From: Flavobacteriaceae bacterium EG-1
GTDB taxonomy: Bacteria > Bacteroidota > Bacteroidia > Flavobacteriales > Flavobacteriaceae
Assembly (NCBI RefSeq): GCF_009649685.1
Contig: NZ_WJPK01000001.1
Coordinates: 1,802,760-1,866,759, forward strand
Direction of reading: 5' to 3'
DNA: 64,000 nt
In this document: positions 27,823-37,397 of the stretch, in pieces
Layout: each line of letters opens with the position of its first letter
Position numbering within the stretch: the first letter of the stretch is position 1
The notes under the pieces: generated by a model
What the model saw: the letters and a program-made list of their open reading frames with translations, nothing else
Databases searched by the model: none
What the model was told of the DNA's origin: nothing
Made by a program: the position numbers and the translations under genes

Positions 27823-29088
27823 TTACAAAACTATATTCGGCTTCTTTGCACCTTCAATTTGAGTAAAGTAAATACCCGCAAAAACTGTAATAACAAAGTA
27901 CAATATTACCATGGAACTCCCGAATGAGATAAAATTATCTAATCCGAACCAACCACCTAAATATATAGTTACAATAATACCAGTAATACCCCTAAATACT
28001 TCCAACCAAACGGCATAAGCCGAACCATCCATTAAGCTAGTATAACCGTATACTCCAATAAAAAGAAGTGCGCTTGACAATAATAAATAATCAAATTCAA
28101 TATTAGAGTAGTTATAAAACATAAAAAGCAATAATAATAACGTACAAACAAGTTGAAAAATAGTGTAAATTTTCAATGCGATAGAAGAATCAGTTTTATA
28201 ACGATCAAAATTGTAAACATCTTCGATTATTTTAATTGGATACTTTGCTGCGACATCTTTCGGCCTCCAACCAGTTGGCATAAACCAAATACGTAATTTA
28301 TCCCAGTAACTAGTGGTACGCCAAGCATCTTTTATTAAGCGATATAAATGTTGAAAATTTATTAATACAGGATTCCATGTATGAGCTGGTTTAAGCACAC
28401 CATATTGTGGAGGCACACTTTCGAGCTCTTCTTGAAAAGTACCAAACCAACGATCCCAAATACACAGTATTTGACCTAAATTTTTATCGATGTATTCAGG
28501 ATTAATTGCATGATGAACTCTATGCTGAGAAGGAGTAACTAATATATATTCTAGCCATCCCATTTTATTAATATGTCTGGTGTGGTACCAAAATTGTGCA
28601 AAAAGATGAATCGGAGCTAAAATTAAAATCACATCATTTGGAACTCCAAAAATTGCAGCAGGAATCAAAAATAATGCAAAATAACCGATTAGGTTTGATA
28701 TTGGTTGCCGAAGTGCACAAGCCAAATTGAATTCTTCACTACTATGATGAATTACGTGTTGATTCCAAAAAAAATTTATTTTATGACTTAGTCTATGGTT
28801 CCAATAACCTGCAAAATCAATTACAATAAATGCAATTACCCAAACAATCCAAGTAACCTGTATATCAAAAATGGCCAAATATTCTAATAAAAAAGGATAC
28901 GAAACTAAAACCACTCCCAAACCAAGCGTATCTTTTAAAATATTAGTAAAACCAGAGCTTAAACTTGACACTGTATCAAAAACTTTGTATTTCTGATCTT
29001 TTACAAAATAACCATAAGCTATTTCAACTATTAACAATAATGTAAAAAACGGAATAGCATAAAGTAAAGCTTGAGCATAACTTTCCAT
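27823..29088 (-). CDS. Sterol desaturase / fatty acid hydroxylase family protein
   Basis: A multi-pass membrane di-iron enzyme. The His clusters are complete: HRLSH, HVIHHSSEE and HRVHHAIN. About eight hydrophobic segments are seen, with extra C-terminal helices beyond the catalytic part. The family oxidises C-H bonds in lipids (sterols, fatty acids, ether lipids); the substrate is unknown here. 421 aa. It follows the unknown secreted-protein gene by 13 bp in the valS-proximal minus-strand group. Confidence 0.9.
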   Translation of the reverse strand: MESYAQALLYAIPFFTLLLIVEIAYGYFVKDQKYKVFDTVSSLSSGFTNILKDTLGLGVVLVSYPFLLEYLAIFDIQVTWIVWVIAFIVIDFAGYWNHRLSHKINFFWNQHVIHHSSEEFNLACALRQPISNLIGYFALFLIPAAIFGVPNDVILILAPIHLFAQFWYHTRHINKMGWLEYILVTPSQHRVHHAINPEYIDKNLGQILCIWDRWFGTFQEELESVPPQYGVLKPAHTWNPVLINFQHLYRLIKDAWRTTSYWDKLRIWFMPTGWRPKDVAAKYPIKIIEDVYNFDRYKTDSSIALKIYTIFQLVCTLLLLLFMFYNYSNIEFDYLLLSSALLFIGVYGYTSLMDGSAYAVWLEVFRGITGIIVTIYLGGWFGLDNFISFGSSMVILYFVITVFAGIYFTQIEGAKKPNIVL

Positions 29089-29101
29089 TATTTAAAAAAT
29101 C

Positions 29102-29695
29102 TTAATTAAAAGGACCAACCATTATATGTGCCCTAAAAGTACCAGGATCCATTAGCCATGGCATACCTTTTTCATGGGGTTTACTGGGCAAACCTGTAGA
29201 CGCAACGGTCGCAAAGGGAGTATAAATCACATACCTATATTGAGCATCTGTCAATTCACCAGTTTCTTTGTTGTAATTGTCATCTTTTCCATAATAGACA
29301 TATAACATACTAGGAACAATAGGCATTTGCCATTTTCCCGCCGCTACCTCAGCACCTTGAATTTCACGCTTTTCTTTAGTATTTTTTCCTTCAGCTGTTA
29401 ATTCACGTCCTCTTTTCATGAAAGGCTCTAAACCAATAGAATAACAAGAAACACTGATTCCTTCCATTGCAGGGTCATCTGCAATACACACTAAATTATT
29501 AGTACCTTCTCGAAGGATAACCAATTCTCCATCTGTATTGTAACCGTAAACCATTGCATTTGCCTTATCTGCTTCAGGTGCTGGCAATACAGCAGTTTTA
29601 ATTTGTATTTCAGCCGGCAAGATTTCAGGCTTAATTTCTTGTGAATAAGCATTTACTGTTATCAACACTATAAATAATCCGACTAACCTTTTCAT
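29102..29695 (-). CDS. Secreted protein of unknown function
   Basis: 197 residues with a clear signal peptide (MKRLVGLFIVLITVNAYSQ). The mature part includes LVILREGTNNLVCIADDPAMEG-type text split by two cysteines, and ends LMDPGTFRAHIMVGPFN. I do not recognise the family; the fold seems mostly beta. It lies between a small membrane-protein gene (62 bp away) and the sterol-desaturase-type gene (13 bp away) on the minus strand, so it is probably in that operon. Confidence 0.6.
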   Translation of the reverse strand: MKRLVGLFIVLITVNAYSQEIKPEILPAEIQIKTAVLPAPEADKANAMVYGYNTDGELVILREGTNNLVCIADDPAMEGISVSCYSIGLEPFMKRGRELTAEGKNTKEKREIQGAEVAAGKWQMPIVPSMLYVYYGKDDNYNKETGELTDAQYRYVIYTPFATVASTGLPSKPHEKGMPWLMDPGTFRAHIMVGPFN

Positions 29696-29757
29696 TGTAA
29701 TTGATTTCTTTAAAGATAAAAAACAATCCTTAAATCATCAAGTTCAACTTTTTCTAA

Positions 29758-30165
29758 TTAAAACCTATCTCTTGAAGCTTTCAATTCTATAATAGAAATA
29801 ATGATTACCACTATTAATTCAATCAAAAAATAACTCACACCCAAAACTGTAAGATCTTCAAAATGAACAAATAACAAGATTAAGGTAAGACAGCAATAAA
29901 GCAAATTAGCTATAGCAATAACACCTAAAAATGGTCGAAAATTTCGCTTTATAAAAAAATATGAGGAAAAAGAATACACAGCAAAAAAGCAAGGAATCAC
30001 TGCTAAAATGTATAATGTATTTCTTGATAAACCTACATAATTATTGAGTTGAACAAGAACAACTCCTAAGAAAAAAGCAGAAATTACAGCTCCAGTTGCA
30101 TCAATTAAAAAGAGTTGCTTGGGATTTTTTATTAAAGTATTAAGCCTTAAAAGAAAAGTCTCCAT
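29758..30165 (-). CDS. Small four-helix membrane protein
   Basis: 135 residues with four hydrophobic segments (about 23-42, 49-68, 76-98, 106-126). It has no recognisable signature and opens with METFLLRLNTLIKNPKQLFLIDATGAV. Its start lies 43 bp after the valS stop on the same strand, so it is likely co-transcribed, but nothing links it to translation. Confidence 0.6.
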   Translation of the reverse strand: METFLLRLNTLIKNPKQLFLIDATGAVISAFFLGVVLVQLNNYVGLSRNTLYILAVIPCFFAVYSFSSYFFIKRNFRPFLGVIAIANLLYCCLTLILLFVHFEDLTVLGVSYFLIELIVVIIISIIELKASRDRF

Positions 30166-30208
30166 ACTTTAAATATAATCAGACAAGCTCCAATAAAAAA
30201 GAAATAAA

Positions 30209-32839
30209 TTATGAAATACTGGCCAAACTTTTTTCTAAAGTTTCAATTTTCGCTTCTGCGTCAGCTGCTTTTTTCTTTTCAATTGCAACGACGCTTTCAG
30301 GGGCATTATTTACAAAACGCTCATTAGAAAGTTTCTTTTGTACTGATTGTAAGAAACCTTTAGTATATTTTAATTCTTCTTTAATTTTTTGTATTTCAGC
30401 CTCTACATCAATTGCACCTTCCATAGGAATAAAGTATTCATTGCTTTTTACCCTAAAAGACAAAGCACCGTCTACCGCTTCTTTTACATAGGTAACTGCT
30501 GCCGTATTAGTTAATTTGCAAATAACAGGATCCCACCCTGCAGATTGTTTTTCTTCATTTAAAACAGAAACTTCTAAGGCTTCTTTCATAGGAATACTCT
30601 TTTCCTTACGGATATTTCTTATTCCAGATATAACTTCAGCGGCAAAGTCAAAATCATTTATCAATTGCACATCAATACCAGCAACCTTTGGCCATTCGGA
30701 GATTATTAAAGCTTCATTTTTTGTACGCTCGGCAATATGTTGCCAAATTTCTTCTGTTAAAAACGGCATAAAGGGATGTAATAATTTTAAATTATGCTCT
30801 AAAATTTCAATTACCGCATTGTATGTTACTTTATCTATTGGCTGCTGATAGGCAGGTTTTACAATTTCTAACAACCATGAACTATAATCATCCCAAACTA
30901 ATTTATAAGTCGCCATTAAGGCATCAGAAATTCTAAATTTGCTAAAGTGATCCTCAATTTCAGCTAAAGTTTGTTGGAATTTTGAATTAAACCACTGAAT
31001 TCCCAATTTCGCCGATTCTGGTTGTGGAATGTCAGCTACCTCCCACCCTTTTACCAATCTAAAGCCATTCCAAATTTTATTAGAAAAGTTTTTACCTTGT
31101 TGACATAAATCTTCATCAAACATTAAATCGTTACCAGCCGCAGAGCTCAAAAGCAAACCAACTCTAACGCCATCTGCTCCGTAATCTTCAATTAATTTTA
31201 ATGCATCTGGAGAATTACCTAGCGATTTAGACATTTTTCTTCGTTGCTTATCACGAACAATTCCAGTAAAATATACATTCTTAAAAGGTCGCTCACCTCT
31301 ATATTCATAACCCGAAATAATCATACGAGCTACCCAAAAGAAAATGATATCTGGTGCAGTAACTAAATCACTGGTGGGATAATAATAATTAATATCATCA
31401 TTTTCTGGCTCTAAAATCCCATTAAAAACTGTTATTGGCCATAACCACGAAGAGAACCAAGTATCAACAACGTCTTCATCTTGGCGTAGGTTTTCTATGG
31501 TTAAGCTAGGGTTATCAGATTTCTCTTTTGCTAATTTTAGTGCACTATCAAGGTTTTCGGCAACAACAAATTCTTCTTGTCCATCACCATAGAAATATGC
31601 AGGAATTCTTTGTCCCCACCATAATTGACGAGAGATATTCCAATCGCGAACATTGGTCATCCAATGGCGATACATATTCTCAAATTTCTTTGGAAAAAAC
31701 TGAATATCATCAGAATCTAGAACCCCATTAATAGCAGGTTTTACCAAATCATCCATCTTTAAAAACCACTGATCAGATAACCTAGGTTCAATAACAGCTT
31801 TAGTACGTTCTGAAGTACCTACCTTATTAATATAGTTTTCGGTTTTAACTAAATTTCCATTTTCTTCAAGCTCTTTTGAAATTGCTTTTCGAACCACAAA
31901 ACGATCTTGTCCTTCATAATGCAATCCAAAGGAATTTAATGAAGCATCTGCATTGAAAATATCAATGGTTTCAAGATTATGTTTTTCTCCTAAAGCTTTA
32001 TCATTGATATCATGTGCTGGTGTAACCTTCAAACAACCAGTACCAAACTCAACATCAACATATTCATCTTCAATAATCGGGATTACTCGATTACAAATTG
32101 GAACAATAACATTCTTACCTTTTAAATGTTGAAATCGCTCATCATTTGGATTAATACAAATAGCAGTATCACCTAAAATGGTTTCAGGACGAGTAGTAGC
32201 AATAATAACTTTTTCATCTGAGCCTTCGATTTGATAAGCTATATAATATAAAAGTCCTTGTTTTTCTTCGTAAATCACCTCTTCGTCAGACAATGTGGTT
32301 TGCGCTTCTGGATCCCAATTAACCATACGATACCCCCTATAAATCAATCCTTTATTAAATAAATCAATAAAGACTTTAATTACAGATTTTGACATATTGT
32401 CATCCATGGTAAAGGCTGTGCGCTCCCAATCACAAGAACAACCAAGTTTTTTCAATTGTTCCAAAATAACACCGCCATATTCATTCTTCCATTCCCAAGC
32501 ATGTTTTAAAAAATCATCTCTTGTAATTTCAGATTTATTAATACCCTGCTCCTTCAAACGAGCCACAACTTTGGCTTCTGTTGCAATAGAAGCATGGTCA
32601 GTACCTGGCACCCAACAAGCATTTTTACCCATAAGACGGGCTCTACGTGTAAGAACATCTTGTAGTGTATTGTTAAGCATGTGCCCCATATGAAGTACAC
32701 CTGTAACATTAGGAGGAGGTATTACAATTGTAAAAGGTTCGCGATTGTCTGGTTCTGAATGAAAATAGCCATTTTGCATCCAATATTCGTACCAACGGTT
32801 CTCTACCTGATTTGGGATATATTTTGACGGAATTTCCAT
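30209..32839 (-). CDS. valS: Valine--tRNA ligase
   Basis: Charges tRNA-Val with valine. The class I signatures are present: [14 protein letters not shown] with HMGH at 50-53, and KMSKS at about 534-538. The editing domain is in the middle and the anticodon-binding domain follows, then the C-terminal coiled coil (about 800-876; [13 protein letters not shown] precedes it). 876 aa, typical. The start ATG at 32839 follows a leader of about 105 nt. A likely promoter lies at 32950-32980. Confidence 0.98.
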   Translation of the reverse strand: MEIPSKYIPNQVENRWYEYWMQNGYFHSEPDNREPFTIVIPPPNVTGVLHMGHMLNNTLQDVLTRRARLMGKNACWVPGTDHASIATEAKVVARLKEQGINKSEITRDDFLKHAWEWKNEYGGVILEQLKKLGCSCDWERTAFTMDDNMSKSVIKVFIDLFNKGLIYRGYRMVNWDPEAQTTLSDEEVIYEEKQGLLYYIAYQIEGSDEKVIIATTRPETILGDTAICINPNDERFQHLKGKNVIVPICNRVIPIIEDEYVDVEFGTGCLKVTPAHDINDKALGEKHNLETIDIFNADASLNSFGLHYEGQDRFVVRKAISKELEENGNLVKTENYINKVGTSERTKAVIEPRLSDQWFLKMDDLVKPAINGVLDSDDIQFFPKKFENMYRHWMTNVRDWNISRQLWWGQRIPAYFYGDGQEEFVVAENLDSALKLAKEKSDNPSLTIENLRQDEDVVDTWFSSWLWPITVFNGILEPENDDINYYYPTSDLVTAPDIIFFWVARMIISGYEYRGERPFKNVYFTGIVRDKQRRKMSKSLGNSPDALKLIEDYGADGVRVGLLLSSAAGNDLMFDEDLCQQGKNFSNKIWNGFRLVKGWEVADIPQPESAKLGIQWFNSKFQQTLAEIEDHFSKFRISDALMATYKLVWDDYSSWLLEIVKPAYQQPIDKVTYNAVIEILEHNLKLLHPFMPFLTEEIWQHIAERTKNEALIISEWPKVAGIDVQLINDFDFAAEVISGIRNIRKEKSIPMKEALEVSVLNEEKQSAGWDPVICKLTNTAAVTYVKEAVDGALSFRVKSNEYFIPMEGAIDVEAEIQKIKEELKYTKGFLQSVQKKLSNERFVNNAPESVVAIEKKKAADAEAKIETLEKSLASIS

Positions 32840-32883
32840 TTTTTGGAACGGTTATTGGTTAATGTTATACGGTGTTAAAAAAA

Positions 32884-32923
32884 CCCGTTCTGAACGATAT
32901 GTTAAAATATCTGTTTCAACGGG
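32884..32923 (-). promoter_or_regulatory. Inverted-repeat structure in the valS leader
   Basis: CCCGTT (32884-32889) pairs with AACGGG (32918-32923); inside it GATAT (32896-32900) pairs with ATATC (32907-32911). An alternative palindrome CGTTC-T-GAACG overlaps. The region would be transcribed as part of the valS leader. Whether it regulates is unknown. Confidence 0.45.
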
Positions 32924-32949
32924 ATATTAGCCGAATTATAAATACGAAA

Positions 32950-32980
32950 CAAAAATAAGTAACGTTAGTATATAACAAAA
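32950..32980 (-). promoter_or_regulatory. Promoter of valS
   Basis: On the minus strand the -33 box TTTTG (32976-32980) and the -7 box TATTTTTG (32950-32957) are separated by 18 bp. Predicted start of transcription is near 32944. Confidence 0.6.
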
Positions 32981-32984
32981 GAAT

Positions 32985-33016
32985 TTTGGACGTTCATCGC
33001 AAAAGATTTACATTTG
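32985..33016 (+). promoter_or_regulatory. Promoter of the DUF1573 gene
   Basis: The -33 box TTTG (32985-32988) and the -7 box TACATTTG (33009-33016) are separated by 20 bp, a textbook Bacteroidota spacing. Predicted start of transcription is near 33022, about 16 nt before the ATG. Its -33 box is nearly adjacent to that of valS. Confidence 0.65.
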
Positions 33017-33037
33017 AAATTCACCCAAAACTGAATA

Positions 33038-33427
33038 ATGATGAAAAAAATAGTACTTGTATTATTTGTAGGCCTAATGGGATTAACCCTTACAGCACAA
33101 GAGGCTAAGGCTAAGATAGATTTTAAAACCGAAACGGTAGATTACGGTGAAATTGCTAAGGGAGCCGATGGAGTTCGAATTTTTGAATTCACAAACACTG
33201 GTAATGCGCCATTGATTATAAGCAAAGTTAGCTCTAGTTGTGGTTGTACGATTCCGAAAAAACCTGAAGATCCGATTTTACCAGGCAAAACAGGAGAAAT
33301 TCAAGTAAAGTATGATACTAATAGAGTTGGTCCTATCCGAAAAGCTATTACTGTTATTTCAAATGCTGATACGCCTACTAAAGTATTGAAAATTAAAGGG
33401 GAGATTAAAGCTCCTGCAGGAAAATAA
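33038..33427 (+). CDS. DUF1573 secreted protein
   Basis: A signal peptide (KIVLVLFVGLMGLTLTAQ) precedes one ASH/MSP-like beta-sandwich: DFKTETVDYGEIAKGADGVRIFEF... with the hallmark SSCGCTIP and a KVLKIKGEIKAP ending. DUF1573 proteins are abundant in Bacteroidota and periplasmic, but their role is unclear. Two ATGs lie side by side (33038, 33041). It is divergent from valS, and a strong bidirectional terminator follows. Confidence 0.9.
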   Translation: MMKKIVLVLFVGLMGLTLTAQEAKAKIDFKTETVDYGEIAKGADGVRIFEFTNTGNAPLIISKVSSSCGCTIPKKPEDPILPGKTGEIQVKYDTNRVGPIRKAITVISNADTPTKVLKIKGEIKAPAGK

Positions 33428-33440
33428 AAATTTTCTTATT

Positions 33441-33482
33441 AAAAAAAGCCCCAACCATAGTAATATATGGTTGGGGCTTTTT
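33441..33482. terminator. Bidirectional terminator after the DUF1573 gene
   Basis: A 13-bp perfect stem, AGCCCCAACCATA (33447-33459) with TATGGTTGGGGCT (33466-33478), has a 6-nt loop. A poly-A run lies on the left and a T run on the right, so it works on both strands between the convergent genes. Confidence 0.95.
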
Positions 33483-33501
33483 ACATTCTTATTTATCTAG
33501 T

Positions 33502-34839
33502 TTATGGTGTAGATTGAAACATTTGTTTTAAAGTAAAAGAAAATTGCAAATCTTTATTCGAACGTTGTATCATAACACGCACCTTCTTACCCTCCTGTTT
33601 ATCCAACATATACATTACATCTTGTAGTTTGTAATGATGTATTTTTTTACCATCCACAGCCAAAACCACATCACCTTCTCGCAAACCAGCATCATGTGCA
33701 GGACTACCTGCTCTAATAGCAGACACTACAATTTCAGGCACTAAACTCACTTTAGTTCTATTTTCTAAAACTATTTCTACATTACCAAATTCACGTTCTT
33801 CCATATTAACCATACCTTTATTATCAGCTATACTTTCTGCAACGTAACGCAAACCGTTATGCTGCAAGGTGATTCCACTTAAATTGTAATGAAAAGGAGT
33901 TTTAAAATTTCTATTTTTTCTTAAAGAAATTTTCTGATTAGAAAAATCAAAAACTATATTAAACCGTTTTAGCACCTCTCCGCCCAAACTACCATTTCGA
34001 TTGCCTAAATTCCGAATAGCGCTATAGGATTGTTTATCTGGAAATGCAGTTTTTGCATCATTCAAGGTAAAAGAACCTATGTTAATTTTATTTACAATAG
34101 TACGTTTGCCAAAAATACTACCATTTAAACCTTCACCTAAAAAATCATCATAATGTTTCTTTGGTATCCCAATTTTATCATTTTCAAATAACCATACCGC
34201 ATCACTACTTCCTGTATCAATCAGTAATCGTACGAGAACATCATTTTCATCATTTAAAGTTATTTGTCCTTCCACATAAGCTTTACTATTTCTTATTGAC
34301 AGGGGCAATACTTCAGTTTTACTATTCTTCTTATACTTATAAAATTCAGGTGAGTGAAATTTTATAGTTTTTGAGAAATAGTTAATCTCTACTACAAAAT
34401 CTTTAAACAAATCATACCCAATTATTCCATGTACAGGAATACCAAGGTTAGGAGAAAAATTTAAATCACTATCGAGAATAATAAATAACTGTTGTTCATT
34501 GTTTTCTATAGTGTTCAATTTAAACGTATTACCTTTAGAGCTAAGCGCTTTAATAGGTTCTCCCTCCCCCAAACCTCTTATTGTTATTTCAGATACTTCA
34601 TTTAGGTGTACAGGATCATGATCTTCTAAATTAAATAAGATTGGTTTTCTAACTCCCGTATCTAGTATAAATGAAAGTTGTGCTCCGTTTACTTCAATTG
34701 GTAATACAATTAAGTTATTTATTAACTGAAACTTTATTTTTTGATGCTTTTTACCGTAGGGCAATTTATAAGATTGCGAACTACCAATTAGCGGTACGCC
34801 AAGTGCTAAAACTAGAATAAAAATCGCTAAACGTTTCAT
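33502..34839 (-). CDS. Retropepsin-like aspartyl protease with PDZ domain
   Basis: Two aspartyl-protease motifs are present: LSFILDTGVRKP near residue 60 and LLIDTGSSDAVW near 210. A C-terminal PDZ domain (about 360-440) contains SPAHDAGLREGDVVLAVDGKKI. A signal peptide leads it, so the protein acts in the envelope. ATG at 34839 is used; the upstream codon at 34845 is TTG. About 445 aa. The substrate is unknown. It ends next to the terminator at 33441-33482. Confidence 0.9.
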   Translation of the reverse strand: MKRLAIFILVLALGVPLIGSSQSYKLPYGKKHQKIKFQLINNLIVLPIEVNGAQLSFILDTGVRKPILFNLEDHDPVHLNEVSEITIRGLGEGEPIKALSSKGNTFKLNTIENNEQQLFIILDSDLNFSPNLGIPVHGIIGYDLFKDFVVEINYFSKTIKFHSPEFYKYKKNSKTEVLPLSIRNSKAYVEGQITLNDENDVLVRLLIDTGSSDAVWLFENDKIGIPKKHYDDFLGEGLNGSIFGKRTIVNKINIGSFTLNDAKTAFPDKQSYSAIRNLGNRNGSLGGEVLKRFNIVFDFSNQKISLRKNRNFKTPFHYNLSGITLQHNGLRYVAESIADNKGMVNMEEREFGNVEIVLENRTKVSLVPEIVVSAIRAGSPAHDAGLREGDVVLAVDGKKIHHYKLQDVMYMLDKQEGKKVRVMIQRSNKDLQFSFTLKQMFQSTP

Positions 34840-34934
34840 TATCAAACCACTTACTCCTTTAAAGATACTTAATAATTAACAAGATATCATTGTTAATTAA
34901 CATTTTTTCATATTACTAATAACACCGTTGTTTA

Positions 34935-34965
34935 TTGCATTCCACCATATGATTCACCATTTTTG
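34935..34965 (+). promoter_or_regulatory. Putative promoter of aminotransferase-murB
   Basis: TTG (34935-34937), then a 20-bp spacer and CATTTTTG (34958-34965), one mismatch from TAnnTTTG. Transcription would start near 34971, 12 nt before the ATG at 34983. Confidence 0.5.
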
Positions 34966-34982
34966 TGACAAATTATTAGATA

Positions 34983-36173
34983 ATGCCATCAATATCAAAA
35001 AAAGGGCTAGCCATGCCTCAATCACCGATTCGAAAATTGGTTCCATTTGCTGAAGAGGCTAAGAAAAAAGGAATAAATGTTTTACATCTGAATATTGGTC
35101 AGCCTGATATAAAAACACCGCAAATAGCCTTAGATGCCGTAAAGAATAATACTATAGAAGTATTGGCTTATAGCAGAACAGAAGGTTCTGAAGCATATAG
35201 AACCAAGATTGCTGAGTATTATGATAAAAATGATATTCATATTGATGCCGACGATATTATTGTAACCACAGGCGGCTCAGAAGCATTGTCTTTTACCATA
35301 GGAAGTATAGCAGATACGGATGATGAGATAATTATACCTGAGCCTTTTTATGCCAATTACAATGGTTTTTCTACCGCTCTCGGAGTTAAAGTTATTCCTA
35401 TTACATCTACTTTAGAAGATAATTTTGCTCTACCTTCCATAGAAGCTTTTGAAAAGCTAATTACTTCAAAAACAAAAGCTATATTAATATGTAATCCTGG
35501 CAACCCGACAGGCTATTTATATACTAAGGAGGAAATAAAAAAATTAGCCTTAATGGTTAAAAAACATGATATCTTTTTAATTTCCGATGAAGTATACCGT
35601 GAGTTTACCTATGATGGCATTGAACATTATTCCATATTACAAGAAGAAGGATTAGACAACAATGCTATTGTAATAGACTCAGTATCTAAACGCTACAGCA
35701 TGTGTGGCGCTAGAATAGGTTATTTAGTTACAAGAAATAAAGAAATTATTAAAACTGCTATCAAGTTTGCTCAAGCACGGTTATCACCACCAACATATGC
35801 GCAAATTGCATCTGAAGCAGCATTACAGACACCTCAAAAGTATTTTGATGATGTTATTACAGAATATGTAAAAAGAAGAGATCTATTAATTGAAGAGCTT
35901 CTTAAAATTGAAGGTGTAAAGGTAGCACGACCCAAGGGAGCTTTTTATTGTATAGCTGAATTACCTATAAAAGATGCTGACGACTTTGCGCAATGGTTAC
36001 TTGAAGATTTTAGGGTCAATAATGAAACAATAATGGTTGCACCTGCCGCTGGTTTCTATGCAACTCCAGGTTTAGGTAAAAATCAAATTAGAATTGCCTA
36101 TGTACTTGAGGAAGAAAGTTTAAAACGAGCCGTAAACATACTAAAGGAAGCCTTAAAGAGTTATATTAGTTAA
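34983..36173 (+). CDS. PLP-dependent aminotransferase (aspartate-type, class I)
   Basis: A fold-type I aminotransferase of the AspC-like group. The PLP lysine is in DSVSKRYSMCGARIGYL. NPGNPTGYLYT and the SDEVYREFTYDG segment (PLP-binding Asp/Tyr) precede it, and the C-terminal Arg is in KNQIRIAYV. The substrate is most likely aspartate/glutamate but could be another amino acid. 396 aa. Its stop TAA shares one base with the ATG of murB (36173). Confidence 0.92.
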   Translation: MPSISKKGLAMPQSPIRKLVPFAEEAKKKGINVLHLNIGQPDIKTPQIALDAVKNNTIEVLAYSRTEGSEAYRTKIAEYYDKNDIHIDADDIIVTTGGSEALSFTIGSIADTDDEIIIPEPFYANYNGFSTALGVKVIPITSTLEDNFALPSIEAFEKLITSKTKAILICNPGNPTGYLYTKEEIKKLALMVKKHDIFLISDEVYREFTYDGIEHYSILQEEGLDNNAIVIDSVSKRYSMCGARIGYLVTRNKEIIKTAIKFAQARLSPPTYAQIASEAALQTPQKYFDDVITEYVKRRDLLIEELLKIEGVKVARPKGAFYCIAELPIKDADDFAQWLLEDFRVNNETIMVAPAAGFYATPGLGKNQIRIAYVLEEESLKRAVNILKEALKSYIS

Positions 36174-37189
36174 TGAAGATTTTAAAAGATATATCTTTAA
36201 AGAAATACAATACTTTTGGCATCAATGCGCATGCTAAATACTTTTCAGAAATAAATTCTGTAGAAAATCTAAGAGAAGCACTTCGCCTAAAACAGTATCC
36301 TACTAAATTTATAATTAGTGGTGGTAGTAATATGTTAATTACAGGTCCAATCGATGCCCTTGTTTTACATATAAACATTAAAGGTATTTCTATTATTGAA
36401 GAAAATGATAATACTGTTATTCTGAAAGTTTCAGCTGGAGAGAATTGGCACGAATTAGTTATGTGGACAATAAAACGTAATTATGGTGGCCTTGAAAACA
36501 TGTCCTTAATACCCGGAAATGCTGGCACTGCCCCCATTCAGAACATAGGTGCATATGGTGTTGAATTAAAGGATAATTTTATGAGTTGTGAAGCTATGAA
36601 TATCAATACTCAGGAAATTGAAACATTTACTAAATCCGATTGCAAATTTGGTTATCGCGATTCTTTTTTTAAAAATGAAGGCAAAGGAAAGTATGTAATT
36701 ACAAATATTACATTAAATCTAACAACTAAAAACCATAAGTTAAATACTTCATACGGGGCTATTGAACAAGAACTAGAAAAAGGAAAAATCACAAATCCAA
36801 CTTTACAAGACATATCTAATGCTGTAATAACTATAAGACAAAGTAAATTACCTGACCCAAAATTATTAGGTAATAGTGGAAGTTTTTTCAAAAACCCTGT
36901 GATATCCAAAGAAGAATTTGGTATCTTTTCGGAAGCGCATCCCGAAGCACCATTTTATAAAATTTCAGAAGAAGCTTATAAAATTCCTGCCGGCTGGTTA
37001 ATTGAACAATGCGGATACAAAGGAAAAAGATATGGAGATGCTGGAGTTCACAAAAATCAAGCTTTAGTACTCGTAAATTATAACAATGCTACAGGAAAAG
37101 AAATATTAGAATTAGCAAACCGAATTATTTCGGACGTAAAAGATAAATTCAGAATTGCTATTACACCTGAGGTGAATATAATAAAATAA
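36173..37189 (+). CDS. murB: UDP-N-acetylmuramate dehydrogenase
   Basis: Reduces UDP-GlcNAc-enolpyruvate with NADPH and FAD to form UDP-MurNAc. FAD-binding: FIISGGSNMLI and SLIPGNAGTAPIQNIGAYGVE; catalysis: CKFGYRDSFFK and GNSGSFFKNPV (proton-donating Ser); the C-terminal GVHKNQALVLVN is also conserved. Length 338 aa and the C-terminal extension mark the type I enzyme. It overlaps the preceding aminotransferase gene by one base. Confidence 0.96.
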   Translation: MKILKDISLKKYNTFGINAHAKYFSEINSVENLREALRLKQYPTKFIISGGSNMLITGPIDALVLHINIKGISIIEENDNTVILKVSAGENWHELVMWTIKRNYGGLENMSLIPGNAGTAPIQNIGAYGVELKDNFMSCEAMNINTQEIETFTKSDCKFGYRDSFFKNEGKGKYVITNITLNLTTKNHKLNTSYGAIEQELEKGKITNPTLQDISNAVITIRQSKLPDPKLLGNSGSFFKNPVISKEEFGIFSEAHPEAPFYKISEEAYKIPAGWLIEQCGYKGKRYGDAGVHKNQALVLVNYNNATGKEILELANRIISDVKDKFRIAITPEVNIIK

Positions 37190-37384
37190 CCCCCAAACAT
37201 TAATGTTCGAGGGTTATATACCAAACCAAACTAACCAAAAACTAAATGTACAATTACCAGTTGCACATTCATTTAATTATATTATTGAGAAACGCTACTA
37301 TAACAATCAATTTTATAAATTAGCGTTTTACTATATACGGAGAGAACTATGGTTTTAGATGCTTAAGTATCTTTTTTTTTAGCC
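37186..37384. other. murB-sigma intergenic region with inverted repeats
   Basis: Three inverted repeats are present: ATAACCC/GGGTTAT (37186-37217, around the murB stop, no T run); AAACGCTA/TAGCGTTT (37290-37297 and 37321-37328, 23-nt loop); and AGATGCTT-AAGTATCT followed by nine T (about 37357-37380). The last could terminate transcription just before the sigma-factor gene. Confidence 0.5.
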
Positions 37385-37397
37385 CCAATGACGTTTT

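Noticed and set aside
37186-37217. Rho-independent terminator for murB
   Set aside because: The hairpin is imperfect, has a large loop and no T run after it.
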